From Turritopsis dohrnii (Eukaryota; Cnidaria; Hydrozoa; Anthoathecata; Oceaniidae): a stretch of 64,000 bases of DNA. The number at the start of each line of letters is the position of its first letter. Positions within the stretch are counted from its first letter, which is position 1. The translations under genes and the position numbers were made by a program. Of this stretch, positions 46,689-58,181 are shown piece after piece. The notes beneath the pieces were generated by a model. That model made no database searches. It was not told where the DNA came from and saw only the letters and a program-made list of their open reading frames with translations. The stretch is taken from positions 310,001 to 374,000 of the forward strand of contig BQMF02000370.1 in NCBI GenBank assembly GCA_027922465.2, given 5' to 3'.

Positions 46689-47941
46689 CCGTGGCTGAAA
46701 AGGACATCGAAAAAACTCATTACGTAACAGGCGGCATAACTCGCGGCATAACAGGCGGCCGCCAGTTGTAAAGCGCGGCCCCTAGTTGTAACTGGCGGCC
46801 CCTTGTTTCAGCACCAGTTAGGTAATTCTGGTCTGCAAAATTATCTTCATTTTGACTTTGAGTGCCCTTGCTGTTGTTGTTGAAGGTCTTGGTCTTGATT
46901 TTATTACATTTACAAATTGCTTTAATTATGATGACATATGTTTCCAAAGCTTGGATCCAGAAAAATATCTGCCAAATCACAGCTGCACACGTACTGCTAA
47001 AATTGTTTAAACCAATTTTGAATTGTGTGGACCAGAAATTTCTTTACAAAAATATTATTTCTCCCATTATAACAGGCACTATAGACGGGCACTCAAAATG
47101 AAGATAATTCTCCAGGCCAGAGTTACCTAACTGGTGCTGAAAAAACTCATTACGTAACAGGCGACATAACTCGCGGCAAAACAGGCGGCCGCCAGTTATA
47201 ACAAGGGACCGCGCTTAACAACTGGCCGCCGCGTGTTATTATAGACGGGCAGTCAAAATGAAGATAACTTTGCAGACCAGAATTACCTAACTGGTGCTGA
47301 AACAAGGGGCCGCCAGTTATAACTAGGGGCCGCGCTTTACAACTGGCGGCTGCAAGTTATAACAGGCGGCCGCCTGTTTTGCCGCGAGTTATGCTGCCTG
47401 TTACGAAATGAGTTTTTTCGATGTCCTTTTCAGCCACGGTAGTATTATGTAATTTTCTCTTTGTTTTTAACTTTTTTAACGTTCTTTTAAGTTACAAAGG
47501 TTTGCAAAGCTTGCAGTTTCGAAAAAGCAAGTTAATGGAACGGAAATGTCTTTATTTTAATTCAAAAACGATTTGAACCTCAACCAAAACGATGGAGAGT
47601 AACACAATTTTTTTAATATATTTTCAGGTTTTATTTTCCCTCGTTATTATCTTTATTTATTTAATTTATCTATTCATTGAATCGTCAAATTTATCTTTAG
47701 AGCTAACATTTTATGTTCTGAATCTTCGAAAACATTGTTTGTTACATATATGATACATTTCAAAATTGACTTGATTATCATACAGAATAAAGATTGTTGA
47801 TCTTAATTGGAAAAATTGATCGCACATCATCACACATCTGTCAACAATTCACACGAGCGCATGTCATAACTGACACAGTCAATTTAGGCCTGTGATGACC
47901 ACACGCTGCTAATTTTCTTACAACCAGGCCTGGCGTGTGAA
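46280..47941. repeat. Possible outer inverted repeat around the foldback element
   Basis: CAGGCCTAGTCGTAAG near 46281 and CTTACAACCAGGCCTG near 47918 are imperfect inverted partners surrounding the GC-rich foldback element. It may mark an older element that the foldback inserted into. Confidence 0.3.
46689..47439. mobile_element. GC-rich foldback element, long TIRs with an internal third copy
   Basis: The arms 46689-46856 and 47252-47439 are long inverted copies of each other (start CCGTGGCTGAAAAGGACATC, end in complement), flanked by TA. The arms carry many GGCGGCCGCCAGTT / GCGGCCCCTAGTT steps, giving a GC-rich block in AT-rich DNA. Between them, 47093-47250 is a further partial copy, in the same orientation as the right arm (GACGGGCACTCAAAATGAAG..). 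The unpaired interior (46857-47092) has no coding frame of note. The inverted and internal copies suggest a composite or rearranged foldback transposon. Confidence 0.85.
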
Positions 47942-48583
47942 CATATTTTTTTTTTCAAAAAGAGATGTTTTTTCTGAATACTTGAATTTAATTTTATAAA
48001 TTGTCATTCTTTATTTTGAAAATACTCTTCTTCCTTACACATAATATTTTGTTGCTAGAGATTAGTTTTTGATTGGCTTTGATAGTTATTTGCTAATATG
48101 TCTACCCCAAAGTATTTCTAATACTATATATATTAGTATATTAGTTTTATATATTAGCATTATTACTATATATTAGTATTAGCATAAGATTTGTCCGATT
48201 TTCTTTTCTTCTTTTGTAAACCTGTAAACAAATTTGATTGTATGTTCTAAGTTTTATCTGAATTACAAAAAGCAAGTGTTATTTTGAATTACATTGTTTC
48301 CTTTGATTTTATGGCTTAAAGGATAGGAAACTTGTCAAGAGTTAGCAAGAATAAAGATCATACATTTATTATGACAAAATTGCTTTACACATTGATGTGG
48401 TTGTTGATATTCAGTTGTTTAAGGGGAAATATTAGTCGCATTTATACTTTTTAGCTATGTCCATAGTAACTTCGCAGTCACTTTTTAACTCCTCTGCAAA
48501 AATTGGAAGAGAAACCTTATCATTTGACCATGATCATCTCCATTTCATAATGGGTTCAACATAAGTTTTTTTCTGGTACTTTA

Positions 48584-49103
48584 GGTGTAGAAACTTTCGC
48601 GAACAGAAACTTTCGCAAATTTCGTGAATCTTGGCCCGATTCGCGAAAGTTAAATTCGCGAAAACTTTCAGTTAGACTGAATCGCAAAAGTTGATTTTCG
48701 CAAAAAATCTTATGTAACGCTATTCGCGAAAGTTTATGTTTGCAAAAACATCACAAATTTTTAACGATGCTTTTTTTGTAAGTATTTTTTAAAGTGAGGT
48801 CGTTTTAACTTTTAAGAAATGGTTTCCATTTCGCGATGTACTAAAGGTGAACTTCGATAAAGTTTCGAGGTTAATTCTATATACATAACATTTCCACGGT
48901 CAAGAAAACATTTTGTTATGCCAGATATTTCCCTAGGTAAATGCCCTGTAATACTGAAACTGCAACGTAATTAAATGTGTCATATAAAATTGGTTTCATT
49001 AATTTTGGCTTAAATTTCTAGTGGGATTTTAAATAATTATTCGTCATTCAATTTCTAAAATTATCTTTTTGCGAAAGTTAATGTTCGCAAAAGTTTCTAC
49101 ACC
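48584..49103. mobile_element. 520-bp MITE, TIR GGTGTAGAAACTTTCGC, TA target
   Basis: The left end GGTGTAGAAACTTTCGCGAA is inverted at the right end (TTCGCAAAAGTTTCTACACC), both flanked by TA. Sub-terminal CTTTCGCGAA motifs repeat several times. A similar block with CGCGAAAGTTTCTACCTGC is at about 52820-52890. Confidence 0.8.
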
Positions 49104-49112
49104 TAGGGGGTG

Positions 49113-49404
49113 TTTATATGGAAGCGAGCTGGCCCGGTTAAACGGGCTGGCTCGCTTAGCCGAGATCTCACTTACATTAAGAAATATATGTTTTTATTCG
49201 AATGTGTTTATATGAAAACCGAGCCAGCCCGCCTAAGCGAGATCTTGGTTCAATTTGCCGAGATCTCGCTCCAGTGGGATGAAAATTTTTCATATAAACA
49301 TCCACAACCGGGCTAGCCCGGCTGAGCGGGCTAATTTCATAGCACGCGCATACTATCTGATAAACAAAAAAATACAAAGGTGAGCCAGCCCGCTTCCATA
49401 TAAA
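49113..49404. mobile_element. 292-bp MITE with perfect 14-bp ends and palindromic GC motifs
   Basis: TTTATATGGAAGCG (49113-49126) pairs with CGCTTCCATATAAA (49391-49404). The inside holds several GAGCCAGCCCGC / CGGGCTGGCTCGC palindromic segments. It lies 9 bases from the previous MITE. Confidence 0.8.
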
Positions 49405-49685
49405 GGCGAGATGAAATTGTCTCCATAAAGTATCAGACATTTCTATAAGGTTGATGAGTTATACCATTCTAATAATGATACATTTTTCTTATGGTTATCA
49501 ATGCGCACAATAACTGACAAAATTTTCGCAACTTAGGGGAAATATATAGTCGCATTTATGCGAATCTTGTTATATTACAAATAAAAACGTTTTTCATTGC
49601 ATTTAACATGTCCTTTCTTTGCCCTATGAAACCTGTAAATCATTTAACAGACCCATTCTTGATTTATTTTTGCTTAATTTTCATA

Positions 49686-49772
49686 TGGAATCTCTATAAA
49701 GCGGACATCTTCATAAAGCGAACACTTTTGTCAGGTCCCAATGGTGTCCAGTTTACAGTGATCCCACTGTAT
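49686..49772. repeat. Pogo/Tigger-like MITE fragment
   Basis: GAATCTCTATAAAGCGGACA at the start and CCCACTGTA near the end (49764-49772), with CAGGTCCCAATGGTGTCC in the middle. The family is shared with 18996 and 44960. Confidence 0.6.
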
Positions 49773-50473
49773 AGGTCTTTTATTTTGATAGCCGTTGTTC
49801 ACCCTGTCGGATATTTTGGGGTTTCCACCAGCTTTCGTATGGTCAAAACTTCAATTTCACTAGCCATTTTTAACGCTAACAAATTTAAAAACATTTCAAG
49901 ACAACACTTAGACTGATATTTGAAATTAGTAGCTACGGTGACCGTATTAGTCAGGAAAAACTAATATAGCGGAGGAGGAGGGAGGAATGTAAACAGCCTC
50001 CATAATTAGCCAAACTCCCCTGGTCTTTTTCTCTAATAAAGTGTATTGCGACGTCATTGAAACGTTAAAGAATGAACGTTCTTGTTGACCCAAACAAAAA
50101 TAACAAAGATTTGAGTGCGAACTATCGATGGCCGAAGATAAACACGTTAACGAACTGCCACCGAGTTATCAATCCTACTTACTGTTACATAATCCTAGAT
50201 AATGGTATAGCTATGCTTTAGAACAACTGTTTGTACGAAGAGAAAGAAGTCTGTTCTAACTCAAGTTTGAGAATACTACACAAAGTTTGTTTGTAATGAA
50301 CGATTATGAGCAGATCTGAGTTTTTTTGTACGTTGATGTCAGCAGTGGGAAGCTCTTATTAGAACGATATGAAATGGGTCTGGGAAGAAGTTAGTATTTC
50401 GTAAAACAAACTTAACTATGTTTTCGCGATTGAGTAGGTGAAGAACTTTGTCTCGCTTATGTAAACGATATAA

Positions 50474-51215
50474 AAAATTTATAAAAAGTAAATCTCTGTC
50501 CAGAAATTGTTTATGTGTATGAGTTAAGTCACTCTAAGAATTCAAAACAAAAAAAATCATTTCAATTTTTTACCTGATTGTCGTATTTTAGTTTACGTTT
50601 TAAATTTCTTCCTCGCAATTTTTTTCTTCTCTATGATGAGTTCTCTTGTCTGTTTCATAGTCACAATACTGTTACAATTTTCCCTCATTCGTTATTTCCT
50701 GCATGCAACCGCCTGTGGTTGTCAGGTTCATGTGTTCTCTCACCGCACACCACAGAAATTACTTTAGAAAAGAAACTTTTCAGCATATCATTCTTATGTA
50801 TATACAAATGTTTTTGACGTTTTCGAAACTTACAACGTTGGCAGTTTCTTTTCAAAAAAAATAAATATTCTTAGAATTTTATTACAATAAAAAGAAAGTT
50901 TCTGTTTTTCTTATTGTTCTGATCAAATAGTATTTTTTGAGGGATTTTACAGAAGTAGGGAAGCTACGAATATTTTGGAAATGATTAATCATTATAATGT
51001 TAACAAACATAATAAACATCTGCGAAGTTTTCAGCAAGGGAATTCCCACGGGGAAGCACGCGATTTCTTTAATTTGTTTATTTGCCGCTTTGATATAAGG
51101 CAGTTGCTTGTTCCAGACCCATGCTTGAATATTTATGTAAATGAAATAAAAAGTTCATAAAAAGTAAATCTCTATCCAGAAGTTGCTTATGTATGAGTTA
51201 AGTCACTCTCGGAAT
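50474..51215. repeat. Direct repeat pair of about 68 bp, 676 bp apart
   Basis: ATAAAAAGTAAATCTCTGTCCAG..TATGAGTTAAGTCACTC occurs at about 50480 and again at about 51156 with few changes. The segments may be ends of a duplicated or terminal repeat unit; the interior has no gene. Confidence 0.65.
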
Positions 51216-52077
51216 TACAGGGTTCCCACTGCTGACATCAATACAATTTAACCTTCAGTTTTACTCATCTGTGATGACGAAACGTTGAATTCATGCTTCA
51301 TAAAAATCAGAAATGTTGTCGAAATCTTATATATAATAACAAGATAAGCTACGTCATGACGTGTCAGTTCTTAATGTTGATATAAAAAATAAACTTTCAG
51401 TATTTTCCCTATGGTGAAATGTGTCATAGGAGAATTTTAATTCATTGCTCATCATTGCTGACGCATGAAAACAGTTTAAGACCTGGTTTCTATTATGGCA
51501 TAATTATCGAACAACAATTGCATGACTCTTGTCGTTGTACAAATACTAAAGCCTGGTTTTCACTGATCGTTTTAACGCTTAAAACGACGGCCTTAAAACA
51601 CATTTTTCTATTTTGTGGTGAAGACAACCTTAAAACAATCATTGAAACAGTGATTTAACCAATAAAATAGATCATGGATCTAAACTAATGGTGGTCCTCA
51701 GCAAACAGCAAAAATCTTTGACAATTTCAATAGCAATTCTGTATGACGATATTTACAAGAAAAGGAACGCAACAAAGAAAAGAAAGGCGAAAAGATTCTG
51801 GGTGAGAAAGTTGAAACAAGAAAGAAAGAGTTCAGGATTTTTTCAGGTAGTGACAAGGAACTAGAACTGTTCGACCATGAATACTTTTTTTCACTTTATG
51901 AGAATGTCACAAGACCGGTACGAACATCTTTTATCCATTGTTGGTCCTAAATTACGGCGTCAGAAGATTCATCTTCGCGAAACAATATCACCATTTTTTC
52001 ATTATTTAAATGTTTGTCTCTTAGGAGTTGACGTAACAATTAAAATTTTTATGTAATTCTCACTAGATTTATTTTTC

Positions 52078-52489
52078 TGATCACATGGAAAACAAAAAAA
52101 ATCACCCTGTCCTGGTCAAGTGGGGTCTCGTTTATTTTTGCCGGGATCCCGCTTAAGCGAGGTGGTTTTTTCCATATGATCACAGTTATCCCGTCTTACC
52201 GGGAGGAGGTAATATTTCAAGCGTGCGCAGTAATTACGATTTTTATATAAACAATGCCATAGAAACTATCACCATATGATCACAATTATCTCGTCTTGCC
52301 GGGACGGGATGATATTTCACGCATGCGCATTAATAAAAACTTTTATATAAACAATAACATAAAAACTCATCCTGGGATGATTTTCATCCCGGCAAGACGG
52401 GACAAAAATTTCGTATGATCGCAATTCAAAACTGCCCCGGGATGATTTTCAACCCGCCCTGCCGGGATAAAAAAACTCCATATGATCAG
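52078..52489. mobile_element. 412-bp MITE, TIR TGATCA[C/T]ATGGA
   Basis: TGATCACATGGA at 52078-52089 and TCCATATGATCA at 52478-52489 are inverted partners with one mismatch. The inside repeats CCGGGAT and CATATGATCACA.TTATCCCGTCTT blocks in both orientations, making a foldback core. A second MITE adjoins at 52500. Confidence 0.75.
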
Positions 52490-52499
52490 CCCCTAAACT

Positions 52500-52742
52500 A
52501 ATTCGCCGTTCCCGGATTGTAATTATCTCCTTAATCCTGAATACAACTTCCACAATGCAATTCTATGAATTACATGCTTTGTGATTACGTTAAGTGCTGT
52601 TCCAAAACGTTTGGAGAATACCTGTTTTGTTTGTGAAACGTTTTTATTATTCCATTGAGGCATTTTTGATGATTTCTTCTCATTGCATTGTGGTAGTTGT
52701 ATTCAGTATTTAGGATCAATTAAATTCCGGGAACGGCGAATT
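52500..52742. mobile_element. 243-bp MITE with about 60-bp inverted ends
   Basis: AATTCGCCGTTCCCGG (52500-52515) is inverted at 52727-52742, and the match continues inward (TGAATACAACTTCCACAATG, right arm CATTGTGGTAGTTGTATTCA). There is no open frame. Confidence 0.85.
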
Positions 52743-54640
52743 TTCTTCAACTTCCCACTCAGAATCCGTTTCGTTATTGATTTCTCCAATCTACCACTCA
52801 AGTTTGTTGAAATTTTCGCGTGAAAAAACTTTCGCGTTTTACTGTAAAAACTTTCGCAAAAAGGGTCAAAAACGCGAAAGTTTCTACCTGCAAACGTTTC
52901 TGCCCTTAAAGCGTTTTTCTTGTGACCAAGCGCACGTATCTTAAGGAGGAAAACTACTAAAACCTAAAACAGGACAGCTTTTTCTAATCTGCCCTTTAAA
53001 GAGTCACACACTTTCAATTCCTATTAAAGTTCTCTCCTCAAATAGCGGATACCATTGGTGTACAAAAATTTATCCGCTCGTAACAGCTGTTCGCCTTTTA
53101 GAGTTTTCGTTAATTGGAGAAATTTACGGAATTTGTTGATCTATTTGTTAATGGCAAAACAGTTTTTGTGGGATGTATAGATACCGCTCACTGTGTGCAG
53201 AACGAATATTGGCCTCAGAAATGGAATAGTTTGTCAAAATTTAGATTTGTAATACCTTTAACATCATCGAGATACAATAAAACAGATATTATAGAATTTA
53301 ATCACAGCTGAAAAGTGTATATATACCTCCACTTTGTTCTTGTTTGTTACAGTAATTTTCAACCATCTCATTTACACGATCTTCCGCGATATGATTCGAA
53401 AGATCTCGATGGCTTTTATTTAGCTTGTTTCTGGAAGAAGCATTGTTTTTTAGAAGACAAAATTTCCTTTGCGTTATATAACTAGAAGACTTTTTGTTTC
53501 AAATTTTCGAGGAAATTGAAATTTGGGGAAAACTTATTTCACATGATGTAACATTATGTAAGCTGTTACGACTAAAACAATGCTCATTCATTCTTGTCTT
53601 ACGGCAAAGCTTCCGTAAGGTTCTACGGATGTTTGTAAGCCTCCCGTAAGCCTCAAGAAGAAAAAAAAGTTCGAGAAATTAGATCGAACGTCTTGCGTAC
53701 AATAGAGAATAGATGAAAAATAATGGTCTATTTCCGAACGTTCGAAAAGTATATATTTTTTTTATTGCAGCAAATTTTATGTGCATGTGAATGAAAATCT
53801 CCGTAAAGACATTTTTTTTCGTAAATTCTTCCGAAAAAAGTTCGTAAGGTGCTACGGCAAAAACTATGTGAAACAAGCTGAATTGACAGTTTTACGTCAT
53901 CTGTTACGTCATCTGTTACAATTTTCTATTTTCTTTTTCTGTTGACTTCACTGGTTAAGAATTTTTATGATTTAATCTTCTGAGCGATAACAAGTTTAAC
54001 CTGGATCAACGCATGTTTTAAAATGAAAATATGTCATTTCTTTATGATCATAGGGAAAAACCATTTTTTGGCGGAAATATAAATGGTTTAATATGTTGTT
54101 CATTTGATAAAAATTGAACATATCTGTTGCGACGTTTGTATACGTGTCATCCTCTTATATATCGTCCACGACAACGATTGAATAATCATGAAATAAGAGT
54201 TAATTGGCTATTATGATAGCGGTTTTCAGTTTTCCCTTTTCCCTTTAAAACAACCAAATACAAACGGGAAGCTATAGCAACAATATCAACAACAAATATA
54301 GCTTAATCAAATTTTTTTTGACAATTATGTTTGGAAATTATAGTTAACTTGATGTCTGCTTAAGACCATATTAGCGGGATTCAGAAAAATCATGTTTTGT
54401 TTACACGAAACTATTTTTCTCTATACATTCGTGGGGATTTACATACAACCTGATAGCTGTCCATGAATTTTCCCCTACAAAGTCATTAGAAACTTCACAT
54501 CGACACTCAATATAAGCGCGATGTTAAGTAAAGATCTTAAAACTGTTGAGTTGAACAGTTTTGAAAAAGTCTCATAAGTAATTAAATTTTTTCGTGTAAC
54601 AGGCTCGTTGATTTTACGAATTTGTCTAATTAAGCAAGTA

Positions 54641-54761
54641 CCCAGCCGGCACATTTGTTAAAAAATCTCTGCGAAGGAGTGCATTTCTATATAAATATGC
54701 ACATAATTTCAATAGAAATTCTCTCCGTCACAGTGACTTTTTGACGTTTTTGCCGACTGGG
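54641..54761. mobile_element. MITE, CCCAGTGGGCAAA family, copy 8 (intact ends, TA flanks)
   Basis: CCCAGCCGGCACATTTG to TTTGCCGACTGGG with full core. TA lies on each side (54639-54640 and 54762-54763), the best-preserved target duplication of the family here. Confidence 0.85.
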
Positions 54762-55270
54762 TATGATATCTGATTACTACCTAACAGCATTTTTCTAAAA
54801 ACTTTCCTGTTTGTTCATTTCGCGGTCAGTATTCGAATTACTGAACCATTAACGGATACCGTTAATATCAAATGAAGATTTTCATTTTGTCCTTGTAAAC
54901 AATGACTTTTGAAATAAACTTTATTGACATATCAGCTCACTCGAACTCACTGCGCTATGCGACAAAGTTTTGTGCGATAAGGGAAATCTCAAAGATGAAA
55001 AAGTTAAGGATTATCTTTAGTACATTTGGTTAGGTTTTCAGGCAAGAGGCACAGTTGTTTTTTTTGATAAATGTACTCTTCGGAACCCTGCTGAGGCATC
55101 GTACTGCAGATCACAATTTATCAAGAACTTCTATACAACATCTAAGGTTGAGGACTTCAGATTTCTTTACTTATATGGCAGTAAAATAGAATTATAAAAC
55201 AAAAGAATGATATAATTATTTGCGATTAAAAACTTTAATCATATTTTTCCTAAACGCTTGACATGGCTTC

Positions 55271-55387
55271 CGTTGGGCAAAATCGTCTAAAAGCCACTGC
55301 GACTAAGAGAATTTTCAATGAAATAGTGTGTTGTTTCTATGTAAATGCAATCCTTCACAGTTCGTTTAAACAAATTTAATCACTGGG
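55271..55387. mobile_element. MITE, CCCAGTGGGCAAA family, copy 9
   Basis: CGTTGGGCAAAATCGTC at the left and CACTGGG at the right, core CACTGCGACTAAGAGAATTT. The right half is diverged. Confidence 0.7.
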
Positions 55388-57680
55388 TTTAATTTCTTGA
55401 TGTTGATGTTCCTTTTTTATATTTATTGCTTCTTTGAATTTTTGAAGTTATTTTCTTTGTTTGAAATATCTACGTCACCAAAAGTAGCTATGTGCATTGC
55501 TTGTCGTTGTAAAGTCCAGACGTTTGTTCCACACTCTTCCTCCTACTTCTTTTCTGTTCTCGTTTATTCTGGTTTCCAAACTCCTACTAGTTTCTTCTAC
55601 GTATTCACTTCAACAATCTCCACACGTGACGTAAGCAACTCCTGATTTTTCATGACATTTTAAAGCTGGCTGTTATATTTCTCGAAAAACATATATTTCA
55701 GTGACTTTATCAACTTTCTTAGTTGACGTTGAATTTTTTTACCGATATGCTTGCAATTTTTTAAGAAATATCTTTTTCGTATTGCATATATTCTACATTA
55801 ATCCTTTTTCAGTCTACCTTTTGCTAGGGTTTCGTCGACTGCTTTCTTTTCCATACCTTTCGGGAATTTATTCAATTGCATCGTCTTTTCAATATATCCT
55901 ATTTCTTCTTTTAAATTGGTACTTTTGTGCAGACCGATTTTGGTCCCTTGCATAAGTTTTCATTGTTGATAGTTTCAAGGTTGATTGGAATAAAAGTTTG
56001 TGTGGTGACCATTTTTGTCTTTTTTTGTTTTGTTTTTTGTATTTTTAATTGTGATCTGAGGATGCTACGGCAGAGTTTTGAAGAGAAACTTTATAAAAAA
56101 AAAACAGACATTGTCCATTTACAATGTGAAAATAATTTTTTTTATAAGGTAAAAACTAAACCCATTATTTACAGTTTGAATTTCATAGAATAAAAAGCCT
56201 TATCTGACTCCGAAGCTTTCTTGTTCGAAAGATCTGTTTACATTAACTCGATTTACCAATTTAGAATATTAATTGATCATAGGTTTCATAATATACCATA
56301 GAAATACGAAAAGACCGCGCGGCAAAACATCGGAAAAGACACTGGATCGAGTACACGCGGAATGCAAATCATTGTTTAAAAGAACAATAACGTTTTCAAT
56401 AGAAAAACATGCATAAATAACAGATGTTGTTCTAAACCGCTTTCACAACGTGCAAGGATAAATTGCTGACATATGAGAATGTAAATAGCTCAGAAACGTT
56501 TAGTGATGCACTGCTAGGATTTTGTATATATAGTGACAAACACCAGTAGGTAACAAATCACTTCAATTAAACGCTGCATCATTATAATTCCCTGAGTTAT
56601 TGGTCAGCGCCGCAAGGTAGCTGATCTTTCATTTCCCCGTGTCTGTCAGTCAGTCAGTCCGTCCGTCTGTCCGTGTGTGTGTAATGTTGCAGGTCTTTAC
56701 GCCCCAGTTAGACGCCCGTTGTTGCTAACTTTAAATTTTTCAGTTCGAAATCAGAAAGTATAAAGCACGATGTTGATTTCTGGAAAATATGTCACTTGTG
56801 TTTGACGAAGTAAATATATTACAATACAAAAAGAGTTCTCTTCATTCGAATAAATGAATAAGTTATTTTGTTTTAATGCGCCCTCTCCCCGCCCTTCATT
56901 TGAACAGAAGTGCATTCTGGTAGTGAAACGCTGCTAAAACGTATCAACAAGAACCAAGACAAGAAGTACATTACTTTGGTTCCTCTAAACCATCAAATTA
57001 GGCTTTACATGCGATAATACAACAACTTATATGGAAGTGTAATTGAATCAAGACATGAACAGCCACGTATCCTAATTGGATGGGATAGAAATTCTGGAAG
57101 AAAAAGTCAGGCAAGTTGCATAGATTATTTATCTGATGCCACTCAAATTAATGTTTTACATTATATATATTTAAAGTTAAGATGTTAGCTTACATACCTT
57201 AAGGGAAGACAAGGTGATTCTTACTGAATAATTCTATTCATAGTCACAAGAAAAGGCTTGGAAAATATAGCTACATATAGACGAGTTTCCAATGTTAATT
57301 ACACTTTTATACCTTGTACATACTAAAAATCAAATGCAATGTATGAAAATAGATAGGAAGTGCTAATGTGTATTGAAACTTTCTAATGTCGATTGTCTTT
57401 AAGGGGACTCCAGAGAACCAAATAAAGTGACAACATTTTGAAGTGTATAAAGAGACTTTTATTTCCTGCGAGGCTGCGTGCGCATACTCACAGGAAAATG
57501 ACTTGATTAATGACATTCTATGTTGCAATATACCGTAATTATCGAGCAAAGAACACTGGTGTTTATAAACATTACGTCACTAAGAAACTCATCTATTTTC
57601 TCTAGAGCTGAATTATATTTTTTTATCTGTTTGTAAAAATTTTTTGCTTTATTAATTATATTTGAACCAAAATAAAAGGA

Positions 57681-58181
57681 GGCTATTTCCTTTTCGCACC
57701 CCCTATTTTTTCCCTGGAAACCATTCTACACAACACAAGGAACATAATGTCAAAAAAGATCACATTTCTTTACAATTCACGAAAAAGATGATAATTTTGA
57801 TACCTAATTTTCTCAAAGAAATGAATGTCTCAGAAAGAAAAGATTATTTATAAAAACACTGCCGATCGCTTATTCCGCTGTTTTGATTTTTCAGCACTCT
57901 CCGTCCAGGATATTTTAGGGTCAGGGTTAGGTTTAGGGCTAGGACTAGGGTTATTTTAATCTCTGTGCTGAAGGGCCAACTAGTAAAAAAATATGGCAGA
58001 TACATTTGTGGGGGAAATCGTTTAATGGAACTTTTCTCTTGAAAGCTTAAAATTTAACCATCTTCTTTTATTTGGTCTTTTTTGACCATATAAATGTTCC
58101 TTGTGTTGTGTAGAATGGTTTTCAGTGAAAAAAATAGGGGGGGGGGGGGGGGGGGGGGGGGTGCGAAAAGAAAATAGCGCC
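57681..58181. mobile_element. About 500-bp inverted-repeat element with telomere-like interior
   Basis: 57681-57747 and 58094-58181 are inverted copies (CCATTCTACACAACACAAGG and its complement, both with TTTTCGCACCCCC). The right arm has a run of 25 G at 58137-58161 where the left has five C, so the run has expanded. Inside, 57915-57953 is degenerate TTAGGG (TTAGGGTCAGGGTTAGG). No coding frame. Confidence 0.75.
57915..57953 (+). repeat. Degenerate interstitial telomere-like (TTAGGG) repeat
   Basis: TTAGGGTCAGGGTTAGG and GGACTAGGGTTA, at least four imperfect TTAGGG units. TTAGGG is the cnidarian telomere unit. It is too short and imperfect to be a chromosome end. Confidence 0.6.

Larger units (their letters stand above)
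52743..57680. other. Gene-free repeat-rich stretch
   Basis: Contents: a CGCGAAAGTTTC block (about 52820-52890), TTACGGCAAAGCTTCCGTAAGG-type repeated fragments at about 53602-53650 and 53830-53870, two copies of the CCCAGTGGGCAAA MITE, and a CAGTCAGTCAGTCCGTCCGT microsatellite at 56642-56680. The open plus-strand frames at 55397-56193 are hydrophobic, have no splice support and match nothing known. Confidence 0.4.

Noticed and set aside
58137..58161. Run of 25 G as a functional signal
   Set aside because: Could be polymerase slippage or an assembly feature; kept only as part of the element description.
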